DNA from: Rutidosis leptorrhynchoides
Lineage: Eukaryota; Streptophyta; Magnoliopsida; Asterales; Asteraceae
Reading direction: 5' to 3'
NCBI RefSeq assembly: GCF_046630445.1
Contig: NC_092341.1
Coordinates: forward strand, 291,194,501 to 291,258,500
DNA length: 64,000 bases
In this document: in pieces, positions 25,103-36,683 of the stretch
Layout of the letters: each line of letters opens with the position of its first letter
Position numbering within the stretch: position 1 is the first letter of the stretch
The notes under the pieces: model-generated
Database searches by the model: none
Told to the model about the DNA's origin: nothing
Seen by the model: the letters and a program-made list of their open reading frames with translations, nothing else
Made by a program: the position numbers and the translations under genes

Positions 25103-26280
25103 GTAAGTCTGTACAGTCTCAATTTTTATTTTTTTTATTTTTATTTTTAACCTTTTGATAATAAACGCTAATTTGTTCGCTATAAAGTATTAAATTGGTA
25201 TTGAATAAAATTAGGTTTGGCGACCGAAATTATTAATATCATACAAAAATTTATTACATCACTGCGAAATTTAACGTTTATTCTTAAGGTATAAATATCT
25301 TTAATCAATCAACCCAAAATATTTCAAAAATTCGTCATGAGTTAAATTAGGTTTTGGAACCGAAATTACTTTACCGAAAAGAGGGGCACATATTTTTGAT
25401 AATATTTGATTGATTAAAGTGGGATAAAAAGCCAAAAAGATTTTTAATTTTATTTTTACCATGTTTTTAAAATTAATATATAAATCTTAAATTAATATTG
25501 TAAACTTTGTAAAAACAATATATTTAAAATTGTAAATATTTGAAAAATTAATATAAGTTTGGTGTGAATTTATAATATGAATTTTTAAATTAAGTTTGGT
25601 GTGAATTTTTAATTTTAAAATTTGAATTTTAATTTTTTGCATTTCAAATTTTAAGTTTGGTGTGAATTTTTAATATTAATTTTGAATTTTATATTTAAAT
25701 TGTGTGAATTTAAAAACAAAAATTTACTTTATCTCATTAAATTAAAAATATGATTTTTAAAATTCGTCGTAAGTTGAAGACTAGGTCTTTGAACCGAAAT
25801 TGCTTTACCCAAGGGAGGGACGAGAACTTTTATTATCATTATTTTTAATCTTATTGAATTAAAGTATGCCAAAAACATTAAAAAACCCAAAAATCTTAGC
25901 TTTTAAAACAATCGCTACAAAAAGACAAATTTTAAAATTTTGTCGAAGGACGGACTAGGACATTGATCCGAATTACCTCGTCCTAAATAACAAGGGAAAC
26001 AAAATTTTAAAATTAATTACTTAACTGTTTTAATTAGTATAAGATATATATAAAAAAAATAAAAAAAAAATACAAACTCCGCGACTCGCGGAGTTTGAAG
26101 CTTTAAACACAGCGAGTCGCGGGAGGACGGAAATACAGAAAAAAAAATAAAACGTAAAAAAACAGATCAGTTCACTCCCCACACCACAAAACTGCGAACA
26201 CAAACCCGAAAAAAAACCCGAAAATACACCCCCAAAATCACAATTTTTAACCGTTAATCATCAAATCTTTTACTAAAATC
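25103..26280 (+). repeat. Spacer of B with degenerate repeats
   Basis: At least four diverged copies of a block carrying TAGG(T/A)..TTGGAACCGAAATT and ACCGAAAAGAGGGG (near 25213, 25350, 25780, 25946; a further one near 28970), and three copies of AAGTTTGGTGTGAATTT (25555, 25592, 25653). No coding region seen. The GC palindrome pair lies at 26073-26126. Confidence 0.6.
26073..26126. promoter_or_regulatory. GC palindrome pair upstream of the env-like gene (B)
   Basis: CAAACTCCGCGA-C-TCGCGGAGTTTG has 12-bp perfect arms (26073-26097). A partial reverse copy GCGAGTCGCGGGAG follows at 26112. The arrangement mirrors the LTR promoter. A TATATATAAAAA tract lies just upstream (26045-26057). It may mark an internal promoter for the env-like gene. 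Confidence 0.5.
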
Positions 26281-28307
26281 ATGTTGAGAAGGATGCTATC
26301 AAGGAATTACTCAAGAAAAACGGTAAATTTCTACACCTAAACACCATTTAATCCGAAAATTAGTGTTCTTGAGCAATTTTTTTCCCCAATTTGATTTTGA
26401 TGCTTTTTAGTATAATTAGGCTTAAATTGTTTATGTATTATGCTTGTATAACCTAGATTGATGCTGTTTAACATGATTAGAAGCCTTAAACTTCAAATTT
26501 TGAGTAATCTAGGGTTTGTGTTCTTGAGCAAATTTGGGGCTTTTTGATATAGACAGGTTATGGCCGATTTTTGTCATGAATTGATGCTAAATTAAGTAGT
26601 GTAACATGTTTAGATAGTTAAATGATCTAAACTTTGAGCCTAAACATGATTTTGAGAATTAAAGTGGACTTTTTCAAGTCTAAAAATTAATGAACTTGAT
26701 TTTTGAAAGATAATGCCATTTGAGACTTGTTTAATTGCTAGTAATGATTATTTTGACATGTTATTTGAGTTGAATGCTTATGAACTTGGTGAACATTTTC
26801 GTATATGCTTATTTGAAAAAGTGTAGATTTGATAAAAATATGAAAATGAGCTTAAGTTTGATATAAATTGATCATGTCATTGTAATTATTTTGATTGATG
26901 ATTTTGCTGACACTAATGCATATTTGGATGCACAAAAATTGTGTTTGATGTGTTTTGCAGACTGAAAGGGGTGAATCTTCATCCCAAGCTCGCAATGCTC
27001 CTGCTGAGAATGCGGAACAACAGGAGGTGGATAACTACTACAAGCAAGATATACCTCATCCAGTCATGACATTTTCTGATATGCACTTGGAAGAGTTGCA
27101 CCCGAACCTGAGATTTGACAGACTTTGGATAGATTATCCAAAATACCAAAGGGGTTTGCATACTCTTCATTCTAAAGTTGTTGAGGTACCTAGGGTCATA
27201 GAATGGGGACCCTTAGAAGCTGTAGAATTGGCCGGGCCAATTAGGGAATTACTTGCACAGAGGTATGGTAATTCTACTTTTAATGACTGGGTACGTTTAT
27301 TCACCATGCGTAGACCTGTATATAAAGTATGGTGTGAAGAATTGTTGTGTAGTATAGAATTAAATGATCGGGTAGCTAGTTTAACCGATTGATCTTTTAT
27401 TAGATTTTTGTTAGGAGGTTCGATGCGCCACATGTCTTTACTAGACATGGCTCAGGCTTTACGTATATATACGCCTGAGGAGTTAGCATCTGCCGATTGT
27501 AGAGGGTTGATACTAAATGGTAGAAAGATAGATGAAAATTTTGATACACATGGTGTATGGAGTCAAATGACAAGCCATCACCTATTCAAAGGGGGAAATT
27601 ACTCTTATTTGGATATAGATAAAGCTGAATTAAGAGTAATTCATAGGTTTTTAGCTAATTCGATTACACAAAGGGGTAAGAACAAGGAAAAGGTAAATGA
27701 ACAGGATTTGTTTTACCATATGTGTATTCGAGACCCACAAAGCACTGTAAGTATACCTTATTGTGTGAGTTATTATTTATCAGCTATGGTTAGGGGGATG
27801 AGACCGCATAGCATAATAGGAGGTGGTATTTTTATTACTTTGATTGCTGAATATCTCGGTGTGGATATAAGTCGGGGGGGATTATTAGTCGAAGAACCAG
27901 AACCCCGCGATACGATAGGTTTAAATGTATACCATGGTGCGAAAGTTTTGAAGAGGCGAAATAACGCCGCAGTACAATACCATGGTAGACATCCACAGGT
28001 TGAGAGAAACCAACAGCAAGGTAATGTAGGAGGGGGTAATGAAATGCAAGAAATGCAAAGGTTTATAGCTTCACAGGAGTACGAAAATGCTAGACAGAGA
28101 GCATTTGAAGATTGACAAGTTCATCAAAACCAAATCATAGCTCATTGCCAACATATAGGTAGAAACTATATTCCTACACCAAAACCCATATTCCCTCCCT
28201 GGTCTATAGAGATGCAACCACCGTATCCTACGTATAACCCTGCCGAAGCATTCTATAGCACCTATGGTTATGCTTGGAACCCCTATTGGTACCAGTATCA
28301 TCCCTAG
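26281..28307 (+). pseudogene. Athila env-like gene of B, two exons, two in-frame stops
   Basis: Exon 1 is 26281-26322 (ATG, 14 codons, basic: LRRMLSRNYSRK). The intron 26323-26960 starts GTAAAT, is T-rich and ends TGTGTTTTGCAG. Exon 2 is 26961-28307 and keeps the frame. The protein of about 460 residues has an acidic Q/E-rich N-terminus (GESSSQARNAPAENAEQQE), a central region (DRLWIDYPKYQRGLHTLHS, GGSMRHMSLLDMAQALRIYT) typical of the Athila third reading frame, and a Tyr/Pro-rich C-terminus ending near 28305. Stops TGA 27390-27392 and TGA 28113-28115 break it. No clear signal peptide or membrane helix is seen, so 'env-like' describes position only. Confidence 0.65.
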
Positions 28308-30335
28308 TCTACTTAGTTTTATTTATTTTGTAATTTGTAATGTTGATACGTTTAATACTTATGTTAATATTGTAATGGTTTTTATAATTTTCTAACTTTT
28401 ATTCTTAGATTTTAATAATTTTTGAATGTGGGGTAATATACCAAACTTCAAAAATATGTATATATGTTTGCAGTTTATCTTATGTACACAACAGGGTAAA
28501 ACAACGCATTTTCAAAGACTGGCATTAAGTTCAGCAAAAGCAACTAATTTTGACGACAAGATGCAAAATATATGTGAAATAACAACAAGACGGAATGAAC
28601 AAATGATGTGCACCATTTATCATTCAGCAAACAAACGCCAATATATTTGGAAACTTTGGTAAAATTTAATCAATTTCACACAAATCACCCTCAATAATTT
28701 AAATTGTTACTGATTTCTTGCAAATGAGGGCATTGCAAGATCTTAAGTATGGGAAGGGGTTAAATTCTTTCGGATTTTAAAATTTTTGCTTTATACACTT
28801 GGTTACCATTAAAAATACTAGTAAAGCAGTAGTTGTATTAGAATCTAGTGCTCTCTGATAATAAAGAACAGTCCTAGTCTTATATACTGACTACCCAATT
28901 CTAGTAAAATTTTACAATTAAATGAACTCAAAATCATGTTTATACATATTTATGAACGATAAAACTAGGTTTTAACACCGAAATTATTGTAACCTCGGAA
29001 AGGACATAAATTGAGAAACAAACCAAAATGTTAAAATTCATTTAAAATGGAATAGAGGACGATAAAAAGGAAAATAAAAGCCAAGTGTGGGAAAATTTAC
29101 CAAGTTATCTTAAACATATGTCACATATATCTGTAACAAATAACTGAAAATACTTTTGCTTTGGACTAAACTAAACTGTTTTACCCGATGAAAGAAAAGA
29201 AGAAATGGATCTACACGATGAATCAATTCCATCATTAAAAGGAAGTAAAGTCTTCCGAAAAAGACACGCGCTTCTTGATTTAGGTCAAGAAGTTGTCGTC
29301 CAGACCAGCTGTAGGTTGACGAAAAATCTAGAAAAGTCATCACTAAAATCAGCAGGAAATCCACGGACCTCAGCATTAAACAGGGTCGCCAAGTGGTCAG
29401 ATTTATCCTAACCATGAGAAGGATTTATCTCGTACAATGGGGGGGCACCATGCAAATTAGCTTGATAAGACTAATGAATCAGATCCCCAGAAAGGATAAT
29501 CTCCTTAAAGATTAAAAATCAGCTCTTAAGCGTGATATTACTCAATCCTAGAGATTGACCATAAAGATTGAGAATTACAAACTCATTGAATTCAATGATA
29601 TCTAAAGTCGAGCTTGAACGAGAAAATATTTTGATCAAAATTACAAACCGATTTGTTTTCTGAAAACCCATTTTCAATACGTTCATTACCATTGAACGTA
29701 AAATCCTAGGAATTCACCTGGAATTCATTAGGTCACCTGAACTAAATCGGGTGTCAACCGTAAGAATGGTGGTTGCATAGCATGGTCAAAGACAAGACCT
29801 TGTGCCAGACTGAAAAATTATAAGGGTGAGCTTTACTATTGCTCCTACCAAGGATAGTAATTGTGTCCGACACGTTATAGACCATAATCAAATGCATGTC
29901 ATTAGACATTGCCTTAACAGTTGCTTGTTCAACGCTTTCCTTTACAACCGAACGGTAGTTTACCGAAAGGTAATATACGGGACAAGTAAACTGGACGTGT
30001 TGCTTTCCAAATACAAGGTTAGCAAGTGGGTGACACAAAACCATATGTTTTGAGCTAAAATTTTCAAATCTGAAACCCACCAAACCCACAAAAATATTTT
30101 GCAAACACCGGTGAAGGGTTATTCCGGAAAACTTATCTAGGGTAAAAACTAGATTTAATTTTCAAAAGATCAAATGTTTTCATAAAGATCCAATTTCCTT
30201 AATGGATCTAAATTTTTATAGTCATGTGGGACTGTAAACCATATCGTTACTACCATTGTTTATACCGCCGTAAAGAAATCACTGATGTACAAAGTGTGAA
30301 GAATAAAGAAGTGATTCTAGTATTTCAAGACGATA
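28308..30335 (+). other. 3' non-coding region of B
   Basis: About 2 kb without a supportable gene. Polypurine-tract-like cores recur at 28743 (TTAAGTATGGGAAGGGG) and 29083-29091 (AAGTGTGGG). Short frames here have no domain signal. Confidence 0.6.
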
Positions 30336-30373
30336 TTGCTTGAGGACAAGCAACGCTCAAGTGTGGGAATATT
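30336..30373 (+). promoter_or_regulatory. Hairpin plus polypurine tract of B
   Basis: TTGCTTG-AGGA-CAAGCAA (30336-30353) is a perfect 7-bp stem with an AGGA loop. CAAGTGTGGGAATATT follows and abuts the 3' LTR start at 30374. Element D has the same hairpin in front of its tract. Confidence 0.75.
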
Positions 30374-32346
30374 TGATAATGCTAAAAACGAACATATATT
30401 TCATAGCATTATTCCTCAAGAAAGACAAGCTTTTAGTTGCAATTGTTCTATTTACAAGTGATATTCGTTTAAATAATAAAAGGTGAAGACAAAAGGCAGA
30501 TTCGACGAATTGAAGACGCAAACGACCAAAAAGCTCAAAAGTACAAAATACAATCAAAGAGGTTCCAATTATTGATAAGAAACGTCTCGAAATTACAAGA
30601 GTACAAGATTCAAAACGCAAAGTACAAGATATTAAATTATACGCAAGGACGTTCGAAAATCCGGAACCGGGACCAGAGTCAACTCTTAACGCTCGACGCA
30701 ACGGACTAAAAATTACAAGTCAACTATGCACATAAAAATAATATAATATTTAAATAATTCTTATAATTATTTATATATTATATAAATATTTAAAATCATC
30801 GGTAAACAAAGAGCCAAACTCGTGTGAGCTGTAAAAGCAAACTCCGTGACTCGCGGAGTTTGAAGACAAAAAATGCCGCGAGTCGCGGAGCCCCAATTTC
30901 TGAAACTCCCTATAAAAGCAACCGAATTCTGATCGCAAAAACCATCCTTTTTCTTCTTCTCTCATAATACGTAAATATTTATATTTATATTTTAATTTTA
31001 ATTTTAATTTTAAATCCTAATAATAAGGGTATGTTAGCGAATGTTGTAAGGGTGTAAGTCAAAATTCTGTCCGTGTAACGCTACGCTATTTTTAATCATT
31101 GTAAGTTATGTTCAAACTTTTTATATTAATGTCTCGTAGCTAAGTTATTATTATGCTTATTTAATCCGAAGTAATCATGATGTTGGGCTAATTACTAAAA
31201 TTGGGTAATTGGGCTTTGTACCATAATTGGGGTTTGGACAAAAGAACGACACTTGTGGAAATTAGACTATGGGCTATTAATGGGTTTTATATTAACTAAA
31301 CAATACCTTTTTAATTTAATATACAAACTTATAATTTGACGTATTTATATATAACCACATACGCTTGACTGGATACGGTGGGCGGGATATCTATAAATAC
31401 CAATAATTATTCATTTTACCGGACACGGAACTGGATTAATAGTTAATAGACTTGTTGAAACAGGGGTGAATTACATTCAAGGGTAATTGGTGTAATTGTT
31501 AACAAAGTAGTAAAACCTTGGTTTACACGCAGTCGATAACCTGGTGTATTCATTAAACAAAGTATTAAAACCTTGTTACAATTCGAATCCCCAATTAGTT
31601 GGAATATTTGACTTCGGGAATAAGAATAATTTGACGAAGGCTTTCGCTCTTTATATTTATGACTGATGGACTATTATGGACAAATCCGTATGGACATATT
31701 AAATAATCCAGGACAAAGGACAATTAACCCATGAGCATAAAACTAAAATGAACACGTCAAACATCATGATTACGGAAGTTTAAATAAGCATAATTATTTT
31801 ATTTCATATTTTATTTCCTTTATTTTATATTTAATTGCACTTCTAATTATCGCATTTTTTATTGTTATTATATTTAATTGCACTTTTAATTATTGTACTT
31901 TTTAATTATCGCAAGTTTATTTTATCGCATTTTTATTATTCGCAATTTCATTATTGTTATTTACTTTACGCTTTAATTTAAGTCTTGTATTTATTTTTAA
32001 TATTTTACATTTGGTTTTAACTGCGACTAAAGTTTTAAAATCGACAAACCGGTCATTAAACGGTAAAAACCCCCCTTTATAATAATAATATTACTTATAT
32101 ATATATTTATAAAAGTAAACAAATATAGCGTTAAGCTTTGTTTAAAAAGATTCCCTGTGGAACGAACCGGACTTACTAAAAACTACACTACTGTACGATT
32201 AGGTACACTGCCTATAAGTGTTGTAGCAAGGTTTAAGTATATCCATTCTATAAATAAATAAATATCTTGTGTAAAAATGTATCGTATTTAATAGTTTTTC
32301 CTGCAAAAATATAAGCTATTTTATATACTACTCTGCTAAAACATCA
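30374..32346 (+). repeat. Element B 3' LTR (1973 bp)
   Basis: Near-identical to 15395-17375. One palindrome arm is altered (CCGTGACTCGCGG at 30843). The TATA box is at 30911. TSD GTTGG follows at 32347-32351. Confidence 0.95.
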
Positions 32347-32351
32347 GTTGG

Positions 32352-33113
32352 CTCACTCACTTAATTAACCAAATCCACCGTAACACTTCCCGAATCGAAA
32401 TGAACCCGATGTGACTACAAGCACATCACCCGAGACAACCATATCCTAGGAACCAATAAAAGATTCCTTATTTATCCCGAATCTACCCCAACCATGCCAC
32501 GTTTCCTCCGTTTCGGTACTCATCATGTCATGCTTGATGTCAAGATACACGGTTGTAATAATGGTGATCAGTCACTATTACAATTGCGTACCTTACCATT
32601 TTCGCATGGTCACGTAAATACTTTACCCGGACTGACGCGACATTCACACAAAATAACACGCGATTAACTCCTAGTACCCAAATGACCAAAGTCCTTACCG
32701 TGAACTTGATCACTCAAAACCGCCAAACATTCGAATCTCTCCAATAGATTCATCCCTAGGATACCGCACAAAATATACCTGTATATATACACCTATATAC
32801 AATATAATAATAAACGTACACAAGTACACCACAACAACAAGTCAACCTACAACCTAGGTGACTATCACTGAAACAACGTCCAAGTTCGCCTACTTACATT
32901 AGGCACTAATTTACACACGAAATAAGGCCCCACATAATCACACTTTGGACAAAAACAAGTCCTAGTTAGTCACCTACTCTAAGGCACTAACAAATCTCAA
33001 TACGACCCGTATTCCTACAAGTTCCGCAAATAACACACAACCGCCAATAAGTCTAAGACTAGGCACCTATTCCAAGGTCACCTAATTCCCTTAGACTATG
33101 CTCTGATACCACT
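32352..33113 (-). other. Internal domain of C, 5' part (leader)
   Basis: Minus-strand leader downstream of the primer site, without a recognisable gag. It resumes at 15389 across the Athila insertion. Confidence 0.75.
33100..33111 (-). promoter_or_regulatory. Primer-binding site of C (initiator tRNA-Met)
   Basis: The minus strand reads TGGTATCAGAGC two bases after the LTR end, the classic complement of initiator tRNA-Met. It fixes C on the minus strand. Confidence 0.9.
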
Positions 33114-35773
33114 TGTAACGACCCAACTTCGTTTTACCAAAAACACTACATAATTTTTTTTTTATAACAGACCATCTGGACGGCGTCCAGTAACAAAGGA
33201 CAGGACGGCGTCCAACAATTAGGACGGCGTCCAGTAACACTAAAATGTTCTGTGACTGAACTCACCCAACCCACGTTATACTGGACGGCGTCCAGCCCAT
33301 CTGGACGACGTCCAGCAGGCCTGATCAGCTCCATTCCATTTCAAAAACACACTTAACACTTTAAATTAACAACCAACGCTTTGTAACAACCCAATCAAGT
33401 TTTACATCAACAAAACGTTAAATAAATGTGTTTACACCACAAATACGGGTTAAGACTCAATAACCCAACCCAATACCAAGAGCATAATCCCGGGGACTAC
33501 CAAATCCCCAATCCGCGTCCATATATCCAAAAGCTACCCCATCGAGCCCAAGCGCTCCTAAGCATCTAGTCTAACAACTAGCTAGCTTCATAATCACAAT
33601 ACCTGTAAAAAGGTAAACAATGAGAGGGTAAGCTAACGCTTAGTGAATGCAATAGTTATACACGTACATATATAATATACCTACTTGCAATCAGTTACCC
33701 ATATACCGCATACATGCTAGCAACACAATTAGCTTATAATCACAAATATAATGCTATATAACTCCAATACCACAAGCTAGCACAACAATAGCATATATGT
33801 AACCCGAACAATATAATATGCTACACTACAACACAATAACCATGGTTAACCAATAGCACAGGGAATGGTATTCGAATTTCCCATCGGTGTTCATAACAAC
33901 CGTTAGCGTACTTAGCACGTCGTACAATAATCTCACGGGTGGTATCTTAACACGTCGATACTTCACCCTGGGTGGCGTCTTAACACGTCGACACTTCACC
34001 CCGAGTGGTTTCTTAACACGTCGACACTTCACTCGTCATTTCTTGGAGTGGCATCTTAACACGTTGATACTTCACTCCGAGTGGTGTCTTAACACTTCGA
34101 CACTTCACTCTTCATTTTACTTGAGGTGGCATCTTAACACGTCGACACTTCACCTCGAGTGGTGCCTTAACACATCGGCGCTTCACCCTTCATCTTACTT
34201 GGGGTGGCATCTTAACACGTCGATACTTCACCCCGAATGGCGTCTTAACACATCGACACTTCATCCGTTAATTTCTTGGAGTGGCATCTTAGCACATCGA
34301 TACTTCACTCCGGGTGGCGTCTTAACACATCGACACTTCACCCCGGGTGGTGTCTTAACACATCGACACTTCACCCGTCATATTACTTTGAGTGGTGTTT
34401 TAGCACATTGACACTTCACTCGTCACGTGAATGTGGTGTCTTAGCACATCGACACTTCACATCTCACGCTACACAAATAAATACATTATATACCTACGCA
34501 TATAATTATTCCACTCACCTCGAACTTGAGCATTACAAACCACGCGCGAAATCTCCAACAACGCACCCGAGCAAGCTTTTACCTACAATAGGCATATATG
34601 TATACACACAATCAACATACATTCTCTACCAGAGAATTCGACGCCAACACCGTTAACCAAGGGTATATACTTACCATCACAAACCGCCCATAACTAACCC
34701 TTATTGCACTTGATCATACAAAACCAACCCACAAGTGCAACTTGACCCAAATTGCACTAAACCACCAAAACAAGTCAAGTTTGACCCATAATCACCATTT
34801 TAACACTTAACACAAAAGTTTAACTTCCGTTGACCAAATTAGGTTTAACTCACTTGACTTGTCGAATTACACCCAAAGTACCTACAATCACTAACAACTA
34901 GTGATTGTATCTCAAAATCATCATTTGACACCAAAAATCAAGAACACTTAACCCATTTCAACATAAAACCCATTTTGACCCATATTAGGGTTTACACCCC
35001 AAAATCATGTCAAACACAAACCAAAATCACTAGTACACAAGTGTTCTAAGGTTTAACCAACACATGCAAGATCCAAACTTACAATTTCATCAATCAAAAC
35101 CCTAAGTCACCAATTCGGGTTTACTTACATGAATCTTACCCAAAAACCCCTAAATTTCACAATAAGTGGGTTATAACTCTAACTAGCACAAACTCTAACT
35201 CAAACAATAATCTTAACAATGAAATTCGGATTTAGAACTTACCAACACTACCACAACGTAGCCGTGAACGAGGTGAACAACATTAACACTCCTGACTCGA
35301 CCCGATTCACCCTTCTTCTTCCCCAAACCAAGCTCTTTCTCTCTCTAAAATGGTCCCTCTCTCTCTAGGAATGGATGAGAGTGTTTGGGAAGGTGGAAAT
35401 GGGGATAAGAATGAATTTGGATCAGTTTTGATGGCCCAAACGACCCCCAAGTGAAAAGACCCAAATACCCTCTTTTAAAAACTTCAAAATATCATAGCTG
35501 GCCCGTCAGGCCATTTGGACGGCGTCCAAAAAGGTTGGACGGCGTCCCAATGAACTGCGTCTGAAACTGAAACTTGTTTTGGTCATAACTTTCAAACCGT
35601 AACTCCATTTTCGACGAATCAAATATCGTTGGAAATGTAATGAGATTTACTATCCAATGGTAAGATTTTAGAACATCAACTCCAACTTTATTTGGGATCC
35701 AAATATACGCTTACATGCCTCGTATTTCGAATGACGTTCAAAATAACGCGTAACTGAAAAACGGGGTGTTACA
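33114..35773 (-). repeat. Element C 5' LTR (2660 bp)
   Basis: Partner of 10071-12928. It holds the shorter stem-loop array (33935-34455, 14 units, of which about 10 pair fully on the minus strand) and GGACGGCGTCC motifs at 33177-33320 and 35516-35548. A possible TATA on the minus strand (TTTTTAAAAGAGGG, near 35475) lies about 40 bp downstream of the second group. Confidence 0.9.
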
Positions 35774-35778
35774 GCCTC

Positions 35779-36645
35779 AGTCGATCTTACGTTATATCCA
35801 ATAGACTTCTCTTTCCAAGGGGTGACACAGATAGTATACTCTGAATCGGGGTTCGCAACTTTCCAATAACAGAGCCAATAACTACGTTCTATTAGTTGCA
35901 AAAGCGATTGAGTTTAAAGCATAATCGGAAAGCATTTTAACAACATACACAAACCATAAAATTATTTTGGCATTAAAACTGGTTACATCATAGCATACAC
36001 TAAAGATAACTACTCGCTAATCATGGCAGCAACATCACAGAACATAATGATAGAAGACATTATATAAAGATAAAGGATAGAAGTACCAATAGATTAAACG
36101 AATCCGAATACAAAAGTGACAACTTCAAACTCCAGACCGCTCCTAATACAATCTTCAGCGTTCTTCTCCGGGTACTAGGTTTCCCGCACGGAGTCGAAGA
36201 CCTTGAAAGTATGACTAATATTGTACAAGAGAGAGAAAGAAGTGAATTGAAGTGTGTGTTGGAATGAATGACAAAGACCCTTTAAATAAGCTTGAAATTT
36301 GCCTGCAAACGACTGGCAGGCCGTTTGCAAGAGTCGTTTGTCAGATCAGCCCGTTTGCAGGGGTCGTTTGATCTGGGCAAGAGAAGCAGTTCGTTTGGTA
36401 AGCCGTTTGGCAGGCAGTTTGGCTTGCTGATTCGCTGGATCGTAACTTGATTTCGTGTCTTTTACCGTTTTCGCTCTAGAATCTTCGTTTTAGCTCCGAT
36501 TTTCTTGATCATTTTTGCACCGTCTTCGTAATTACTTGCTCTTCAATTCTAATTGACGAAGTGGGTATTTTTTCGATAAAGTTTGAATCTTTCTTTTTTT
36601 GAGCCTTAATACCGGGGTGAAAACATGACTTTTTAGCCGATATCA
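35779..36645 (-). repeat. Element D 3' LTR, proximal part
   Basis: Continues the LTR interrupted at 10070 and matches 46850-47710. It contains the GGCAGGCCGTTTGC motif cluster (36300-36425) and, on the minus strand, TATTTAAA at 36288-36281 just downstream of it. Confidence 0.9.
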
Positions 36646-36683
36646 AATACCCCACACTTAGACTTTGCTTGTCCTCAAGCAAA
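36646..36683 (-). promoter_or_regulatory. Hairpin plus polypurine tract of D
   Basis: The minus strand reads TTTGCTTG-AGGA-CAAGCAAA (36683-36664), then CTAAGTGTGGGGTATT (36661-36646) abutting the LTR start TGATATCGGC. The hairpin is the same as in element B. Confidence 0.75.

Larger units (their letters stand above)
15395..32346 (+). mobile_element. Element B: full-length Athila-lineage Ty3/gypsy retrotransposon
   Basis: 16.95 kb with LTRs 15395-17375 and 30374-32346, both TGATAATG...AACATCA, and TSD GTTGG. The LTRs differ at only about 20 sites plus a short indel, near 99% identity, so the insertion is recent. Order: LTR, tRNA-Asp-type primer site, long leader, gag-pol in one frame, accessory zinc-finger exon, env-like gene with intron, long 3' non-coding region, polypurine tract, LTR. 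The lineage is called from the DLGASINLMP protease, the FMDD reverse transcriptase box and the long env-like region. Several in-frame stops make this copy non-autonomous. Confidence 0.92.
10071..35773 (-). mobile_element. Element C: LARD-like LTR retrotransposon, minus strand, nested in D
   Basis: LTRs 10071-12928 and 33114-35773 start TGTAACACCCC and end CGTTACA on the minus strand, with an exact 5-bp target duplication GCCTC at 10066-10070 and 35774-35778. The primer site lies at 33100-33111 and the polypurine tract at 12932-12943, which fixes the orientation. The internal domain, with the Athila insertion removed, is about 3.2 kb (32352-33113 plus 12929-15394) and encodes no gag or pol that I can find. 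Long LTRs with a non-coding internal domain fit a large retrotransposon derivative (LARD) mobilised in trans. Confidence 0.85.
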
